From Ruminococcus sp. (GTDB taxonomy: Bacteria; Bacillota; Clostridia; Oscillospirales; Ruminococcaceae): DNA of 64,000 nucleotides. Of this stretch, positions 15,584 to 24,714 are shown one piece after another. Below the pieces are notes generated by a model. It saw only the letters and a list, made by a program, of their open reading frames with translations. It ran no database searches and was not told the DNA's origin. Location: assembly GCA_017620025.1 (NCBI GenBank), contig JAFZRF010000041.1, forward strand, positions 1-64,000, in the 5' to 3' direction. Each line of letters opens with the position of its first letter. Within the stretch, counting starts at the first letter, position 1. The position numbers and the translations under genes were made by a program.

Positions 15584-16234
15584 ATGATAGATCTTTCCAA
15601 CATTGAAAAATACAAGGAGAACAACCGCATCGAAGCAAAGAAGGCCACAGGCGGACTTCCGAAGAGCTTATGGGAGACCTACTCCGCATTTGCCAATACT
15701 CTCGGCGGAGTCATACTTCTCGGTGTTGAGGAGTACCCCGACAAGACTCTTCATCCCGTTGATCTTCCCGATACCGACTGGATGCTCAGTGACCTCCGTG
15801 ACGGTCTCAGCGATCCGGCTGTTGTCAGTGTGAATATACTTTCGGAGGACGATGTGCAGGTGCAGACCGTAGAGGGCAAGCGTATCATCGTTATAACCGT
15901 GCCACGTGCCGCACGCAGTCAGAAGCCGGTATACATAGGCGGCGATCCCTACTCGGGCTCATATTTCCGCAACGGCGAGGGCGATTACCGCTGCACCGCC
16001 GAGGACGTACAGGCCATGCTCCGTGGGGCTTCCTCCGATCCGCACTACCATGCCGGCCCCGACGGCATAATCGACTGCCTGACGGAGAATGTCTCCGTAA
16101 CTCTCAGCGAGCTATCAAGGCTACTTGACCGTGATCCGAAGGCGCTCCGCCCGATACTTGCGCAGCTCCTTGACGAGAAGGTGATAGTCGAGGACGAGGA
16201 ACCCGGCGAGCCGATATACAGACTCAGAGCGTGA
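15584..16234 (+). CDS. AlbA_2/Schlafen-type putative DNA- or RNA-binding protein
   Basis: This 216-residue protein has an AlbA_2 (divergent AAA_4/Schlafen-like) domain in residues about 10-140. It is recognised by NRIEAKKATGGLPKSLWETYSAFANT and GGVILLGVEE, then YRNGEGDYRCTAEDVQ-like wording near the end of the domain. The C-terminal 60 residues look like a winged helix (VTLSELSRLLDRDPKALRPILAQL). Such proteins usually act as transcription regulators, but its target is unknown. GAGGAAG precedes the ATG. The gene ends at a strong bidirectional terminator. Confidence 0.8.
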   Translation: MIDLSNIEKYKENNRIEAKKATGGLPKSLWETYSAFANTLGGVILLGVEEYPDKTLHPVDLPDTDWMLSDLRDGLSDPAVVSVNILSEDDVQVQTVEGKRIIVITVPRAARSQKPVYIGGDPYSGSYFRNGEGDYRCTAEDVQAMLRGASSDPHYHAGPDGIIDCLTENVSVTLSELSRLLDRDPKALRPILAQLLDEKVIVEDEEPGEPIYRLRA

Positions 16235-16253
16235 GTGCGAACAGATAATACTG

Positions 16254-16300
16254 AAAACAGCCATAAGAAGCTACGACACTTCTTATGGCTGTTTTGATTT
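16254..16300. terminator. Bidirectional terminator between convergent genes
   Basis: A perfect 17-bp stem (16254-16270 with 16279-16295; 8-base loop) has A-rich and T-rich flanks on both sides. It serves the AlbA-like gene on the plus strand and the phosphofructokinase gene on the minus strand. A close relative of its stem occurs at 58555-58594. Confidence 0.9.
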
Positions 16301-17517
16301 TATTTGAGTACCGATTCGTGAAGCGCAAAGTGCTTCGGTATTCCCTGCTCTGTGATAAGGTTCAGATCACCCTGTATCAGCGGGAGGAAATAGCTGAGAG
16401 CAAAATCACGGATATTGTTTCCTGCGGAGTTGATGTACTTCTTCGGCAGGAATTTCTCCTTGTTTGCAATATCGGAGGCATCTGCCACTTCTATGGTAAC
16501 GGTATAGGGCATATCCTCAATGCGGCGGAATACCATCACCTTGCCTGTCTGTCCGCTGAGAGCGGTGCGTACACCTGCTGCACCGATAGCCTCCGCTTCG
16601 TCGATATCCGTGCGTGAGCCGAGGTGCGATGAGCAGCGCTGCATTACGTTGAGCTCGATGGATCTTACCTTGCAGCCGATCTCGCTGCGTACAACGTCCT
16701 CAAGGTACTTGCCGATGCCGGAGAGGTACTTGTGTCCGAAGTTGTCCACCAATCCGGACTGCACTCCCTCGGGCACTTCGATACCCTCGGATACTGCCAC
16801 GATAACTGCCTTGTGCTTTGAGAGCTGCTGACGTACATCATCGAGGAAGGATTCCTTGCTGAATTCTACCTCCGGCACGTATACCAGATGCGGAGCAGTC
16901 TCGCCCATAGCGTGGAGAACTGCGCTTGAGGCTGTGAGCCAGCCTGCATGACGTCCCATTATCTCGACGATAGTAACGGAAGGGATACTGTATACGATAC
17001 TGTCACGGGTGATCTCATGCATAGTTGTAGCTACATACTTTGCCGCAGAGCCGAAGCCGGGTGTATGATCCGTTATGCAGAGGTCGTTGTCGATAGTCTT
17101 GGGGATGCCGATGACCTTGATATCAAGCCCGGTATTTGCGAAATACTCCGACAGCTTGTTTACCGTATCCATTGAGTCATTTCCGCCGATGTAGAAGAAT
17201 GCACCGATATTACGCTGCTTGAGCGTGTTGACGATCTTCTTGTAGGTCTCGACGTCCTCGTTCCAGTCCGGCAGCTTGTATCTGCATGAACCGAGAACGG
17301 TGGAAGGAGTCTGTCTGAGCAGCTCCATGTCGTTGTTGCTGAGTATCGTGGTCTTGAGATCCACAAGGTGGTTCTCGATGATACCCTCGATGCCGTTGAT
17401 GGATCCGAAGATAGCATCTATCTCCGAAAACTTCAGTGCTTCCTTGAAAACGCCCACAAGCGAGGCGTTTATCGCACAGGTCGGGCCGCCCGACTGTGCA
17501 ACAGCGATGTTCATCAT
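16300..17517 (-). CDS. 6-phosphofructokinase, probably PPi-dependent
   Basis: This 405-residue cytoplasmic enzyme phosphorylates fructose 6-phosphate in glycolysis. The fold is clear from AVAQSGGPTCAINASL (residues about 5-20), FYIGGNDSMDTVNKLS, IGIPKTIDNDL, the TPGFGSAAKYVATT region and MGRHAGWLTA. PKTIDNDL and the absence of a GGDG motif point to the PPi-dependent type. GGND is found in a clostridial branch of these enzymes, where PPi-PFKs more often have GGDD. The start is MMNIAVAQ with GAGAGGG 9 bases upstream. A strong terminator follows directly. PPi use is inferred from motif knowledge. Confidence 0.9.
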   Translation of the reverse strand: MMNIAVAQSGGPTCAINASLVGVFKEALKFSEIDAIFGSINGIEGIIENHLVDLKTTILSNNDMELLRQTPSTVLGSCRYKLPDWNEDVETYKKIVNTLKQRNIGAFFYIGGNDSMDTVNKLSEYFANTGLDIKVIGIPKTIDNDLCITDHTPGFGSAAKYVATTMHEITRDSIVYSIPSVTIVEIMGRHAGWLTASSAVLHAMGETAPHLVYVPEVEFSKESFLDDVRQQLSKHKAVIVAVSEGIEVPEGVQSGLVDNFGHKYLSGIGKYLEDVVRSEIGCKVRSIELNVMQRCSSHLGSRTDIDEAEAIGAAGVRTALSGQTGKVMVFRRIEDMPYTVTIEVADASDIANKEKFLPKKYINSAGNNIRDFALSYFLPLIQGDLNLITEQGIPKHFALHESVLK

Positions 17518-17655
17518 TCCTGATTACCCTCTCATAGTTTATTCAGCCCTCCGGCTGTTGTGTTGTCAGAAGGGTTTTCCCGTCCCTCCTGAGCTCTGAG
17601 GTATTATCCCGCGGAAGTATGCGCCGCAGCGTACCTTCCATGTTTATAATTGTAA

Positions 17656-17690
17656 TATAAAAAGCACGAAAAGTCAAGGGCTTTTCGTGC
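17656..17690 (-). terminator. Terminator downstream of recQ
   Basis: A perfect 10-bp stem GCACGAAAAG/CTTTTCGTGC (17664-17673 with 17681-17690) is followed on the minus strand by a TTTTTATATT tract. Confidence 0.85.
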
Positions 17691-17792
17691 CTTATCAGCG
17701 TATATATGTGAATATACCGTAAATTTCCGTACTGTTATTATTGAGGTAAAACAATTTTGTGTACAACTTGGAATAAAAGTACGTTTCCAATC

Positions 17793-17820
17793 AGTGTGGG
17801 ATTCTGAAGGGGCTGCGCCC
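17793..17820 (+). repeat. Fragment of the hairpin-array repeat
   Basis: The words GTGTGGGATTCTGAAGGGG and GCTGCGCCC match the left end of the repeat up to the middle of its first hairpin, after which similarity stops 3 bases before the recQ stop codon. Confidence 0.75.
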
Positions 17821-17822
17821 AT

Positions 17823-19676
17823 TTATCCTCGCGGCTTATCGTCGTCGGGATGCGTACTGATATGCTCACTGATAAGCCGGCAGAACTCCTCGCCGTACTT
17901 CTCCGCCTTCTTTTTTCCTACGCCTGATACAGTAAGGAATACCGCCATGCGTGTCGGCCGCACCCTGCACATATCCCTGAGGGCGGCATCGGAGAACACG
18001 ATATAGGCCGGAACCTTTTCCTCGGCTGCCAGCTTTGCACGCAGCTTCCTGAGCTTCTCGAAGAGCTCGTCCTTTGCATAGAAGGAATCCTCCGCACGCT
18101 TTCTGCCCTGCGGGGGCTTTTCCTTCGGGAGGTTCATGCGTACCGTTATCTTGTCCTTTACTATCCTTGCGGACTGCGCTGTCAGCTCAACTACCGGATA
18201 CTCTCCGCCGGAAAAGCTGAGAAAGCCCTGCATGATTAGGTGATCGAGCTCGGCACGTATGCGCTGCACCGGGGTATCGCTCATCAGGCCGTAGGTCGAG
18301 AGCTTGTCGAAGCCGAGCGACCGCACTCTTTCGTTCCCGCTGCCGTGCAGTACGTCGATTACCATGCTCTTTCCGTAGTACCTGCCCTTCTGCTTGATGC
18401 GGAAAACACAGGAGACTATCTTCTGTGCGTCAACGGTGATATCGACCTCCTCGAAACCGTTCACGCAGGACGAGCAGTTTCCGCAGTAGGAGGGCGCCTT
18501 TTCGCCGAAATACCGGAGCATTGACTCACGCAGACAGCCGGAGGTGGTAGCGTAGAAGGTCATCTCTTTGAGACGCTGCCTGTCACGCTCGAGCATGATA
18601 TCCTTCTCTTCCTCGGAGAGATCGGTATTCTCCTCACGGCTCTTCTCTATCATGAATTCGTTTGTCTTTACATCCTTTCCGCTGTAGAGAAGTATGCACT
18701 GCGCCGGGCTGCCGTCACGTCCCGCACGTCCGGCCTCCTGATAGTAGCTCTCGATATTCTTCGGCATATTGTAGTGTATGACGTAGGAGACATCCGATTT
18801 GTCGATGCCCATGCCGAAGGCATTTGTAGCTACCATTATACGCCTGCGGTCGTAGATGAAATCCTCCTGATTTGCTATTCTCTCCGTGTCGGGAAGTCCG
18901 GCGTGGTATCTTGTGGCAGAGAAGCCGTCGGCGCAGAGCTTCTCGCAGACCTCCTCCACGCTCTTGCGTGAAAGGCAGTACACTATGCCGCATTTGTCGC
19001 CGAAGCCGCCGATGAGTCTGCGGAGCGCAGCGTACTTGTTGTCCGGGTTCATCACCGAGAAATAGAGGTTCGGGCGGTCGAAGCCGGTTATCAGGGAGAA
19101 GGGCTCACGCAGCCCGAGCAGGCGTATGATGTCCTGCTTGACCGTATCCGTGGCGGTCGCCGTGAATGCGCTTATCACAGGCTTCTGCGGCAGGCTCTCT
19201 ATGAACTCGGCGATATGCAGGTAGCTCGGGCGGAAATCCTGTCCCCACTGTGATACGCAGTGCGCCTCGTCTATCGTGACCATGGGTATCCTTACGGAGG
19301 ATACAAGGCGGTTCATCTCCTGCGTGCCGAGTCTTTCGGGGGCAACGTATATCAGCCGGAACTCCCCGCGGCAGGCACGGTACATCGTATCGGAATACTC
19401 CTCCGGCGTGAGGGAGCTGTTGATGCAGGCGGCGCTCACGCCCGAGGAGAGCAGTGCGCTGACCTGATCCTTCATCAGCGATATAAGAGGGGATATGACT
19501 ATGGTCGTGCCGCTGAGCAGCAGCGCCGGAACCTGATAGCACAGCGATTTTCCGGCGCCTGTGGGCATTATGCCGAGCACATCGCTGCCGGAGAGGATGT
19601 GGTCGATAAGCTCCTCCTGTCCCTTGCGGAATGCCCTGTGGCCGAAGAATTCATTAAGCACCGAAAGCTTGTCCAC
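17823..19676 (-). CDS. recQ: ATP-dependent DNA helicase RecQ
   Basis: This 617-residue helicase unwinds DNA in recombination and repair. Walker A is PTGAGKSLCYQVPALLL (near residue 40), motif II is IDEAHCVSQWGQDFRPSY, and the helicase C motifs include YHAGLPDTER and QEAGRAGRDGSPAQCILLY. The RecQ zinc site follows (CLRESMLRYF...CGNCSSC), then a winged-helix domain, and a C-terminal HRDC domain (FSDAALRDMCRVRPTRMAVF). The start is GTG at 19674-19676, 8 bases after AAAGGAG; the longer frame would place this site inside the gene. It is monocistronic. Confidence 0.95.
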   Translation of the reverse strand: MDKLSVLNEFFGHRAFRKGQEELIDHILSGSDVLGIMPTGAGKSLCYQVPALLLSGTTIVISPLISLMKDQVSALLSSGVSAACINSSLTPEEYSDTMYRACRGEFRLIYVAPERLGTQEMNRLVSSVRIPMVTIDEAHCVSQWGQDFRPSYLHIAEFIESLPQKPVISAFTATATDTVKQDIIRLLGLREPFSLITGFDRPNLYFSVMNPDNKYAALRRLIGGFGDKCGIVYCLSRKSVEEVCEKLCADGFSATRYHAGLPDTERIANQEDFIYDRRRIMVATNAFGMGIDKSDVSYVIHYNMPKNIESYYQEAGRAGRDGSPAQCILLYSGKDVKTNEFMIEKSREENTDLSEEEKDIMLERDRQRLKEMTFYATTSGCLRESMLRYFGEKAPSYCGNCSSCVNGFEEVDITVDAQKIVSCVFRIKQKGRYYGKSMVIDVLHGSGNERVRSLGFDKLSTYGLMSDTPVQRIRAELDHLIMQGFLSFSGGEYPVVELTAQSARIVKDKITVRMNLPKEKPPQGRKRAEDSFYAKDELFEKLRKLRAKLAAEEKVPAYIVFSDAALRDMCRVRPTRMAVFLTVSGVGKKKAEKYGEEFCRLISEHISTHPDDDKPRG

Positions 19677-19792
19677 CGGTCTGTCTCCTTTCCATGTAAA
19701 TATCATAGATAATTATAGCATTTCCGGCGCCGGCAGTCAAGGAGGACAACGATGTCAGCAACAGTTGTTTTGTGCAAATGGCAATATAATTC

Positions 19793-19822
19793 TTGACATT
19801 TTATGTGCATTTGTGGTATAAT
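19793..19822 (+). promoter_or_regulatory. Promoter of the BspA-like gene at 19897
   Basis: TTGACA (19793-19798) and TATAAT (19817-19822), both perfect, are separated by 18 bases. A leader of about 70 bases follows. Confidence 0.88.
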
Positions 19823-19896
19823 GTATCCACCATCATTGATATCCCGGAGGGCGAATATCCCGGGAATGCAAAATAATTATAAAGGAGTTGGTATTT

Positions 19897-22725
19897 ATGA
19901 AAAACAAGCTATTGAAAAAGCTGTCGGCAGTGCTGCTGTGTACGGCTGTGCTGGGCGTCGGGATGCCTGTTCTGGCTGCTGACAAGCCGGTCTCTGACTG
20001 CGCTGTCACGGCGGAGGCCGCAGATTACGGCTTCACGTATGACAGGAATCTGGGAGTCCTCACACTAACCGGCCCCCTTAACGTGTCTATGATGCGAAAC
20101 TATATCAGGGATGATTACCCGGTATACAGCATTATCGCAGCGGAGGGTGCCGTTCTTCCTGAGGACTGCGACGGTCTCTTCTCCGGCTTCAGGCTGGTGG
20201 AGACGATCGATCTTACCAAGGCTGACTGCTCGGCGGTCACAAGTATGTGCTGTCTGTTCCAGGACTGCGCTAAACTGCGTACAGTTGATATGTCAGGGCT
20301 GAAAACAATCAACGTTACAGACATGAGCAGTATGTTCCAGTACTGTGATAAGCTGGAGACAGTCAATCTTTCAGGTATGAAGACTTCAAAGCTCAAGCGC
20401 ATGGACTATATGTTCTATGGCTGTGAAGCACTGAAAAATGTAGATTTCACCGGCTGGGATACTAAAAATGTCACTGATATGAGCTATATGTTCTGTGAAT
20501 GTACTTCCCTTGAGGTGCTCGATATCACGCCCTTCAATACTGCAAGGGTAGAGGATATGAGCTATATGTTCGCAGAGGACAGTTATCTGAAAGTAATATA
20601 CGCCGGCTACGACTGGACGACCGAAAGATTAAAAGACGACGGCGATCATCTGATGTTCCTCGACTGTACCTCTCTCATGGGCGATAACGGCACAACGGTA
20701 AGAGATACCGGCAAGAAGTATGCCAAGATCGACGGCTTTGATCAATATTACGGCTATTTCTCCGACAAGAACTGGGATCCGGTGAATCATGTACTCTATC
20801 TCAGGGGCAATGTAAAATATGATGCCGTCCGTCAGTATGCTAATGATAATGATGTAATGTATGTCTATGCTGAAGAAGGCGCAGTGCTTCCTAAATATTG
20901 CAGATTTTTGTTTGCAGATTTCAAAGCTATACAGATAGGGCTCTTTAATGCCGATGCTTATAATGTCACCGATATGAGGTATATGTTTGAAGGGTGCATT
21001 AATCTGTATAGGGTTGATCTGTCAGGGCTAAATGCGATACAAAACACAACAACAAATTGTATGTTTGCTAATTGTAAGAGCCTGAAATTTATCAATCTGA
21101 AAGGCTTTTATACAGGCCGTGTTACAAACATGGACTGTATGTTTATGGACTGCGAATCATTGGTCGATCTTGATCTGAGCGGATTGGTCACAACAAGAGT
21201 TACAACTATGGATGGTATGTTTGCTCGTTGCAAATCATTGAAAAATCTTAATATCAGCGATCTGAATACACAAAGTGTTACAGATATGGCTGGAATGTTC
21301 ATGAACTGCGAATCATTGGCTTCGCTCGATCTCAGTAGCTTCAATACAGCAAAAGTTACGGATATGGGGGAGATGTTCGATAGCTGCAAATCATTGAAAA
21401 CACTGGATCTCAGCAATTTCAATACCGCAAATGTTGAATCGATGAAATGGATGTTCAGTGATTGCAGTTCACTGACTGATGTGAATCTCAGCAGTTTCAA
21501 TACCGCAAAAGTTACAGATATGGAGCTTATGTTCTCACAATGCAAAAAACTTACTTCACTGGATCTCAGCAGCTTTGATACTTCCAAAGTAACAAATATG
21601 TATGGTATGTTCAGCGGCGATACAGCGCTTAAAACGATCGTTGCATCAGATAAGTGGAAAACAGGCAGCGTAACAAAATCCGGCGCTATGTTCAATCAAT
21701 GTACTTCCCTTGTCGGCGGCAACGGCACTACGTATTATGACGGCCATACCGACAAGGCATACGCCGTTTGCGACAAGACAAAGCATCCCGGCTATCTGAC
21801 CTACAAGGAACCGGATTTCAAGACCAATTCCATGACGCTCGGCGGCGCTATCAGCCTCAACTTCTATATTGATCTCTCGACCGTCCCCGAGGCATGGCGC
21901 AGCTCGACCTATGTGACATTTGAAGTCAACGGCAAGAAGTATAACGTTAATTTCGATCCGAACAGGATGAACAGCAAAAAGATATACTATGGCTTCAACT
22001 GCCCGCTCAATTCCGTATCAATGGCCGATAATGTAAAGGCTACTCTCCATTACCTCGATTACGACGGCGACGAGGCAGTGAAAACAACGGTATCCACAGC
22101 TGAGACATATCTCAGGAAATTCAATTCCAGCGATACTGAAAAGACATGGAACCTTATCAAGGGTATAAACGATTTCGGATACTATATGCAGGAATACCTC
22201 AGCAAGCGTTCCTCAAAGCCCTGGACTCTCGGCGTTGATCACGTCAAGATGCAGCAGTACTTCATGTCAACAGGCGCATTTCAGGGAAATAAATCCGCCT
22301 ATCTCACAGCGCTTGAACCCTACAAGAAATCGGTAAGCCTTAAGACGAGCGATATCAAAGCGGTGAATTACTCGCTCGTTCTCGATTCGGAGACAAATAT
22401 CAACTTCAAGATAAGGAAGGCTGACGGCTACAAGGGAACAGTCAAGGTCAAGGTGGACGGCATTTCGGTTACTCCGACAACCCTCACCGACGGCAGACTG
22501 CAGGTATCGGTAAAGAATATCGCCGCACATAAGCTCGGCGAAACGCATACCGTAACGATCACAACTTCCTCCGGCACATCAACATTCAAGGCATCCGCAC
22601 TCTCCTATGTATATGAGTGTATCAAGGCGCCTAAGACCACGGATGACGATCCGAAGGGATACCTGGAGTCAAATGCCATGAGCGCCATGTATGAATACTA
22701 CAAGGCAGCAATGGCTTACAAATAA
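19897..22725 (+). CDS. BspA-type repeat surface protein with shared C-terminal domain
   Basis: This secreted 942-residue protein has a signal peptide (KKLSAVLLCTAVLGVGMPVLAA, cleavage near residue 28). Residues about 45-620 are built from 25-26-residue BspA/DUF285 repeats of the type NVTDMSYMFCECTSLEVLDI and FNTAKVTDMGEMFDSCKSL. The block is doubled: a lead-in segment ending EEGAVLP/AEGAVLP and about 20 residues around it occur twice, near residues 65-95 and 305-335. The last about 310 residues form two beta-rich units (GGAISLNFYIDLS... and SLVLDSETNINFKIR...) and end ALSYVYECIK...MYEYYKAAM. That region is homologous to the C-terminus of the protein at 54734. Start ATG chosen from AAAGGAG 9 bases upstream. 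Role probably adhesion or binding. Confidence 0.85.
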   Translation: MKNKLLKKLSAVLLCTAVLGVGMPVLAADKPVSDCAVTAEAADYGFTYDRNLGVLTLTGPLNVSMMRNYIRDDYPVYSIIAAEGAVLPEDCDGLFSGFRLVETIDLTKADCSAVTSMCCLFQDCAKLRTVDMSGLKTINVTDMSSMFQYCDKLETVNLSGMKTSKLKRMDYMFYGCEALKNVDFTGWDTKNVTDMSYMFCECTSLEVLDITPFNTARVEDMSYMFAEDSYLKVIYAGYDWTTERLKDDGDHLMFLDCTSLMGDNGTTVRDTGKKYAKIDGFDQYYGYFSDKNWDPVNHVLYLRGNVKYDAVRQYANDNDVMYVYAEEGAVLPKYCRFLFADFKAIQIGLFNADAYNVTDMRYMFEGCINLYRVDLSGLNAIQNTTTNCMFANCKSLKFINLKGFYTGRVTNMDCMFMDCESLVDLDLSGLVTTRVTTMDGMFARCKSLKNLNISDLNTQSVTDMAGMFMNCESLASLDLSSFNTAKVTDMGEMFDSCKSLKTLDLSNFNTANVESMKWMFSDCSSLTDVNLSSFNTAKVTDMELMFSQCKKLTSLDLSSFDTSKVTNMYGMFSGDTALKTIVASDKWKTGSVTKSGAMFNQCTSLVGGNGTTYYDGHTDKAYAVCDKTKHPGYLTYKEPDFKTNSMTLGGAISLNFYIDLSTVPEAWRSSTYVTFEVNGKKYNVNFDPNRMNSKKIYYGFNCPLNSVSMADNVKATLHYLDYDGDEAVKTTVSTAETYLRKFNSSDTEKTWNLIKGINDFGYYMQEYLSKRSSKPWTLGVDHVKMQQYFMSTGAFQGNKSAYLTALEPYKKSVSLKTSDIKAVNYSLVLDSETNINFKIRKADGYKGTVKVKVDGISVTPTTLTDGRLQVSVKNIAAHKLGETHTVTITTSSGTSTFKASALSYVYECIKAPKTTDDDPKGYLESNAMSAMYEYYKAAMAYK

Positions 22726-22732
22726 TACAAAC

Positions 22733-22765
22733 GAAGGGAGCCTCCGCAGGAGACTCCCTTTTTTT
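22733..22765 (+). terminator. Terminator of the BspA-like gene
   Basis: An AAGGGAG-type stem pairing with CTCCCTT, with an inner TCC/GGA pair, is followed by seven Ts on the plus strand. Confidence 0.85.
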
Positions 22766-22782
22766 CGTATGTGTATCGTTTA

Positions 22783-24519
22783 TCAGAACAGATCTTCAAG
22801 TCCTTCCAGACCGGCGAGACCGCCGAGATCCAGGTCTTCACCGAACAGCTCTTCAAGAGTGCCGGTATTTACAGATCCATAGAGGTTTTCTGCTATTACG
22901 TAGAGATCAAGATCCTTGTCTGCCTTGCCGTCCTTGACTGTGAAGGAGATCTGATCGGTCCTTACGCTGTTGTAGTCCTCGGCAGGCTTTGCAGCCTTGA
23001 ACTCGTCGCCCGTTGCTGACATCAGGTTTATGCCCTGATAGCCTTTTTTGTAGCACTCAAGGATGTTGAGTGCTGCGGTGTAATCGCCGTCGGGAAGTGA
23101 GAACGCTTCTCCTGCCTTGAGGTCTCTTGCAACTCTCTGGGAAAACGGATCATCGTTATCGTAATAAATGTCTATTGTGCAGAGGTCGTTGAAGAGAGCA
23201 CAGTTATCGTCCCAGTTGTAGATGTTTACGTTGATGTTCTTTTCCTCTGTAACGGGAGTAAAGTAGTATATGTACTCCTGAGAGTAGCCGTATACGAATC
23301 CGTAGCCGACATTATCAGAGCCTGATCCGGTATAGCCCTCGGGAGGACTGTCTACCTGTATCCTGTATGCGGGTTTTCTCACGCAGGTACGTGTGAGGCC
23401 TGTAATGGTCTCAGGACCGTCCGCTGAGGATGTCCATGTCTTAAATACCTTTGCGTACTCGTCGGGAGCTTCGATGATGGACAGCTTTGCGCCCTCAACA
23501 GGCTTGCCTGTGTATGCATCGATACATGATACAACAACTTCGTTTTCCATGCCGTCGATCGGGCCGAGGTCGAAGCGGGGGTCGCCTGTAATCTGGCCGT
23601 CCTTTACTGTGAAGTCGATGCCCTGGGTGCAGTTCCGGAAATCAGCATCAGGGAAAAGCTCCTTCAGCTCGTCGGCGAACTCTCCGTCAGGATCGAGGAA
23701 ACTAACCGGCATTCCGGTCAGCTTCAGATTTGCGTGATAATCACCGTCCGGGAGAGCGAAATCACAGAAATCAGCGAGGTTGGGGTAGTACAGGTTTCCG
23801 TCCTTGTCGGTTATCTCGATCAGGCCGGCGCCGGTCCTGTTCTCGCCGTTTGTCCAGTCGAGAAGGTCGATGCTGAGGGGCTTCTCTTCATCTTCCTTAA
23901 TAAGTCTGACAACGAGCTCCTTGTCTTCCTCGTTCTCACCGAAGCTGAACTCTGTGCAATTCCAGCCGCCGTAGTAGAATTCGTAGCCCTCGGGAACAGT
24001 CAGCAGCTCCAGGAGATAGTTGTATTCGTCATCGGTAGGAAGTCCGAAGAAGTTTATATCTTCTCCGCTGGCTGCCCACTCGCCGAGAGCGAGACTGTAT
24101 TCTTCACCTTCGTAGTCATATAAGGTGTGGAGCATGAATTCTGCGCCGTCGAGAGGCTCGCCTGTCATCATATCCACGAACTTTATCGTGAGCTTTGCGC
24201 CGTCGGGCTTCTCTTCGCCGGTGACAACCTTTCTGAGCTTTACGAAATCGAAGATGTCGATATTATCATCAACGACTAAATCAGCGTTTCTCCAGCGGCC
24301 GAGCTCATCGCTCTGACCGAGCAGGTATCTCTGGAGCTGGACTGCATCGGCGATACCGATCTGTGCATCGTCGTTTACGTCGCCGAACATCGAAACGATG
24401 TCAGCGGGTACCTCCAGAACGAGATCCTCTGCCTGTGCGGCAGGGATACATACGGACATGGAAGCAGCTGCCGTTGCTGCTGCCATGATTAAAGCTTTGA
24501 TGCGTGTGATTCTGTTCAT
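22783..24519 (-). CDS. Secreted dockerin protein with CnaB/SpaA-like domains
   Basis: This 578-residue protein has a signal peptide (residues 1-30, ending AAQA). It is followed at once by a type I dockerin-like module with two calcium loops, GDVNDDAQIGIADAVQLQRY and ADLVVDDNIDIFDFVKLRK (residues about 45-105). The rest has three or more prealbumin-like CnaB/SpaA domains, each opening with phrases such as VDMMTGEPLDGAEF and IDAYTGKPVEGAKL. There is no LPXTG anchor, so attachment should be through the dockerin to a cohesin scaffold. An N-terminal dockerin is less common than a C-terminal one. AGGAGGT lies 7 bases before the ATG. It has its own promoter (24573-24601). Confidence 0.82.
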   Translation of the reverse strand: MNRITRIKALIMAAATAAASMSVCIPAAQAEDLVLEVPADIVSMFGDVNDDAQIGIADAVQLQRYLLGQSDELGRWRNADLVVDDNIDIFDFVKLRKVVTGEEKPDGAKLTIKFVDMMTGEPLDGAEFMLHTLYDYEGEEYSLALGEWAASGEDINFFGLPTDDEYNYLLELLTVPEGYEFYYGGWNCTEFSFGENEEDKELVVRLIKEDEEKPLSIDLLDWTNGENRTGAGLIEITDKDGNLYYPNLADFCDFALPDGDYHANLKLTGMPVSFLDPDGEFADELKELFPDADFRNCTQGIDFTVKDGQITGDPRFDLGPIDGMENEVVVSCIDAYTGKPVEGAKLSIIEAPDEYAKVFKTWTSSADGPETITGLTRTCVRKPAYRIQVDSPPEGYTGSGSDNVGYGFVYGYSQEYIYYFTPVTEEKNINVNIYNWDDNCALFNDLCTIDIYYDNDDPFSQRVARDLKAGEAFSLPDGDYTAALNILECYKKGYQGINLMSATGDEFKAAKPAEDYNSVRTDQISFTVKDGKADKDLDLYVIAENLYGSVNTGTLEELFGEDLDLGGLAGLEGLEDLF

Positions 24520-24572
24520 TGTAATTACCTCCTGTCATTTTTTACGGGCATTCCCTGTGCCCTGTTGATTAA

Positions 24573-24601
24573 ATTGTAACACATTGCCATATGGAAGTCA
24601 A
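24573..24601 (-). promoter_or_regulatory. Promoter of the dockerin/CnaB gene
   Basis: On the minus strand TTGACT (24596-24601) and TACAAT (24573-24578) are 17 bases apart. Confidence 0.8.
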
Positions 24602-24714
24602 TAATTTCAGAAAAAATCGTCAATTAAGTTATATTGCCGGCAGAAAGATAAATACATATTTGTGCATGATGCAGTATCAGTGTATATTGCGATATATCGG
24701 TGATTATCGTTGTT

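Larger units (their letters stand above)
17518..17822. other. Intergenic region between recQ and the phosphofructokinase gene
   Basis: There is no gene here. It holds the recQ terminator (17656-17690), an AT-rich stretch, and a fragment of the hairpin-array repeat at 17793-17820. A clear promoter for the phosphofructokinase gene was not found; a GGATAAT-like -10 occurs on the minus strand near 17616-17622. Confidence 0.6.
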
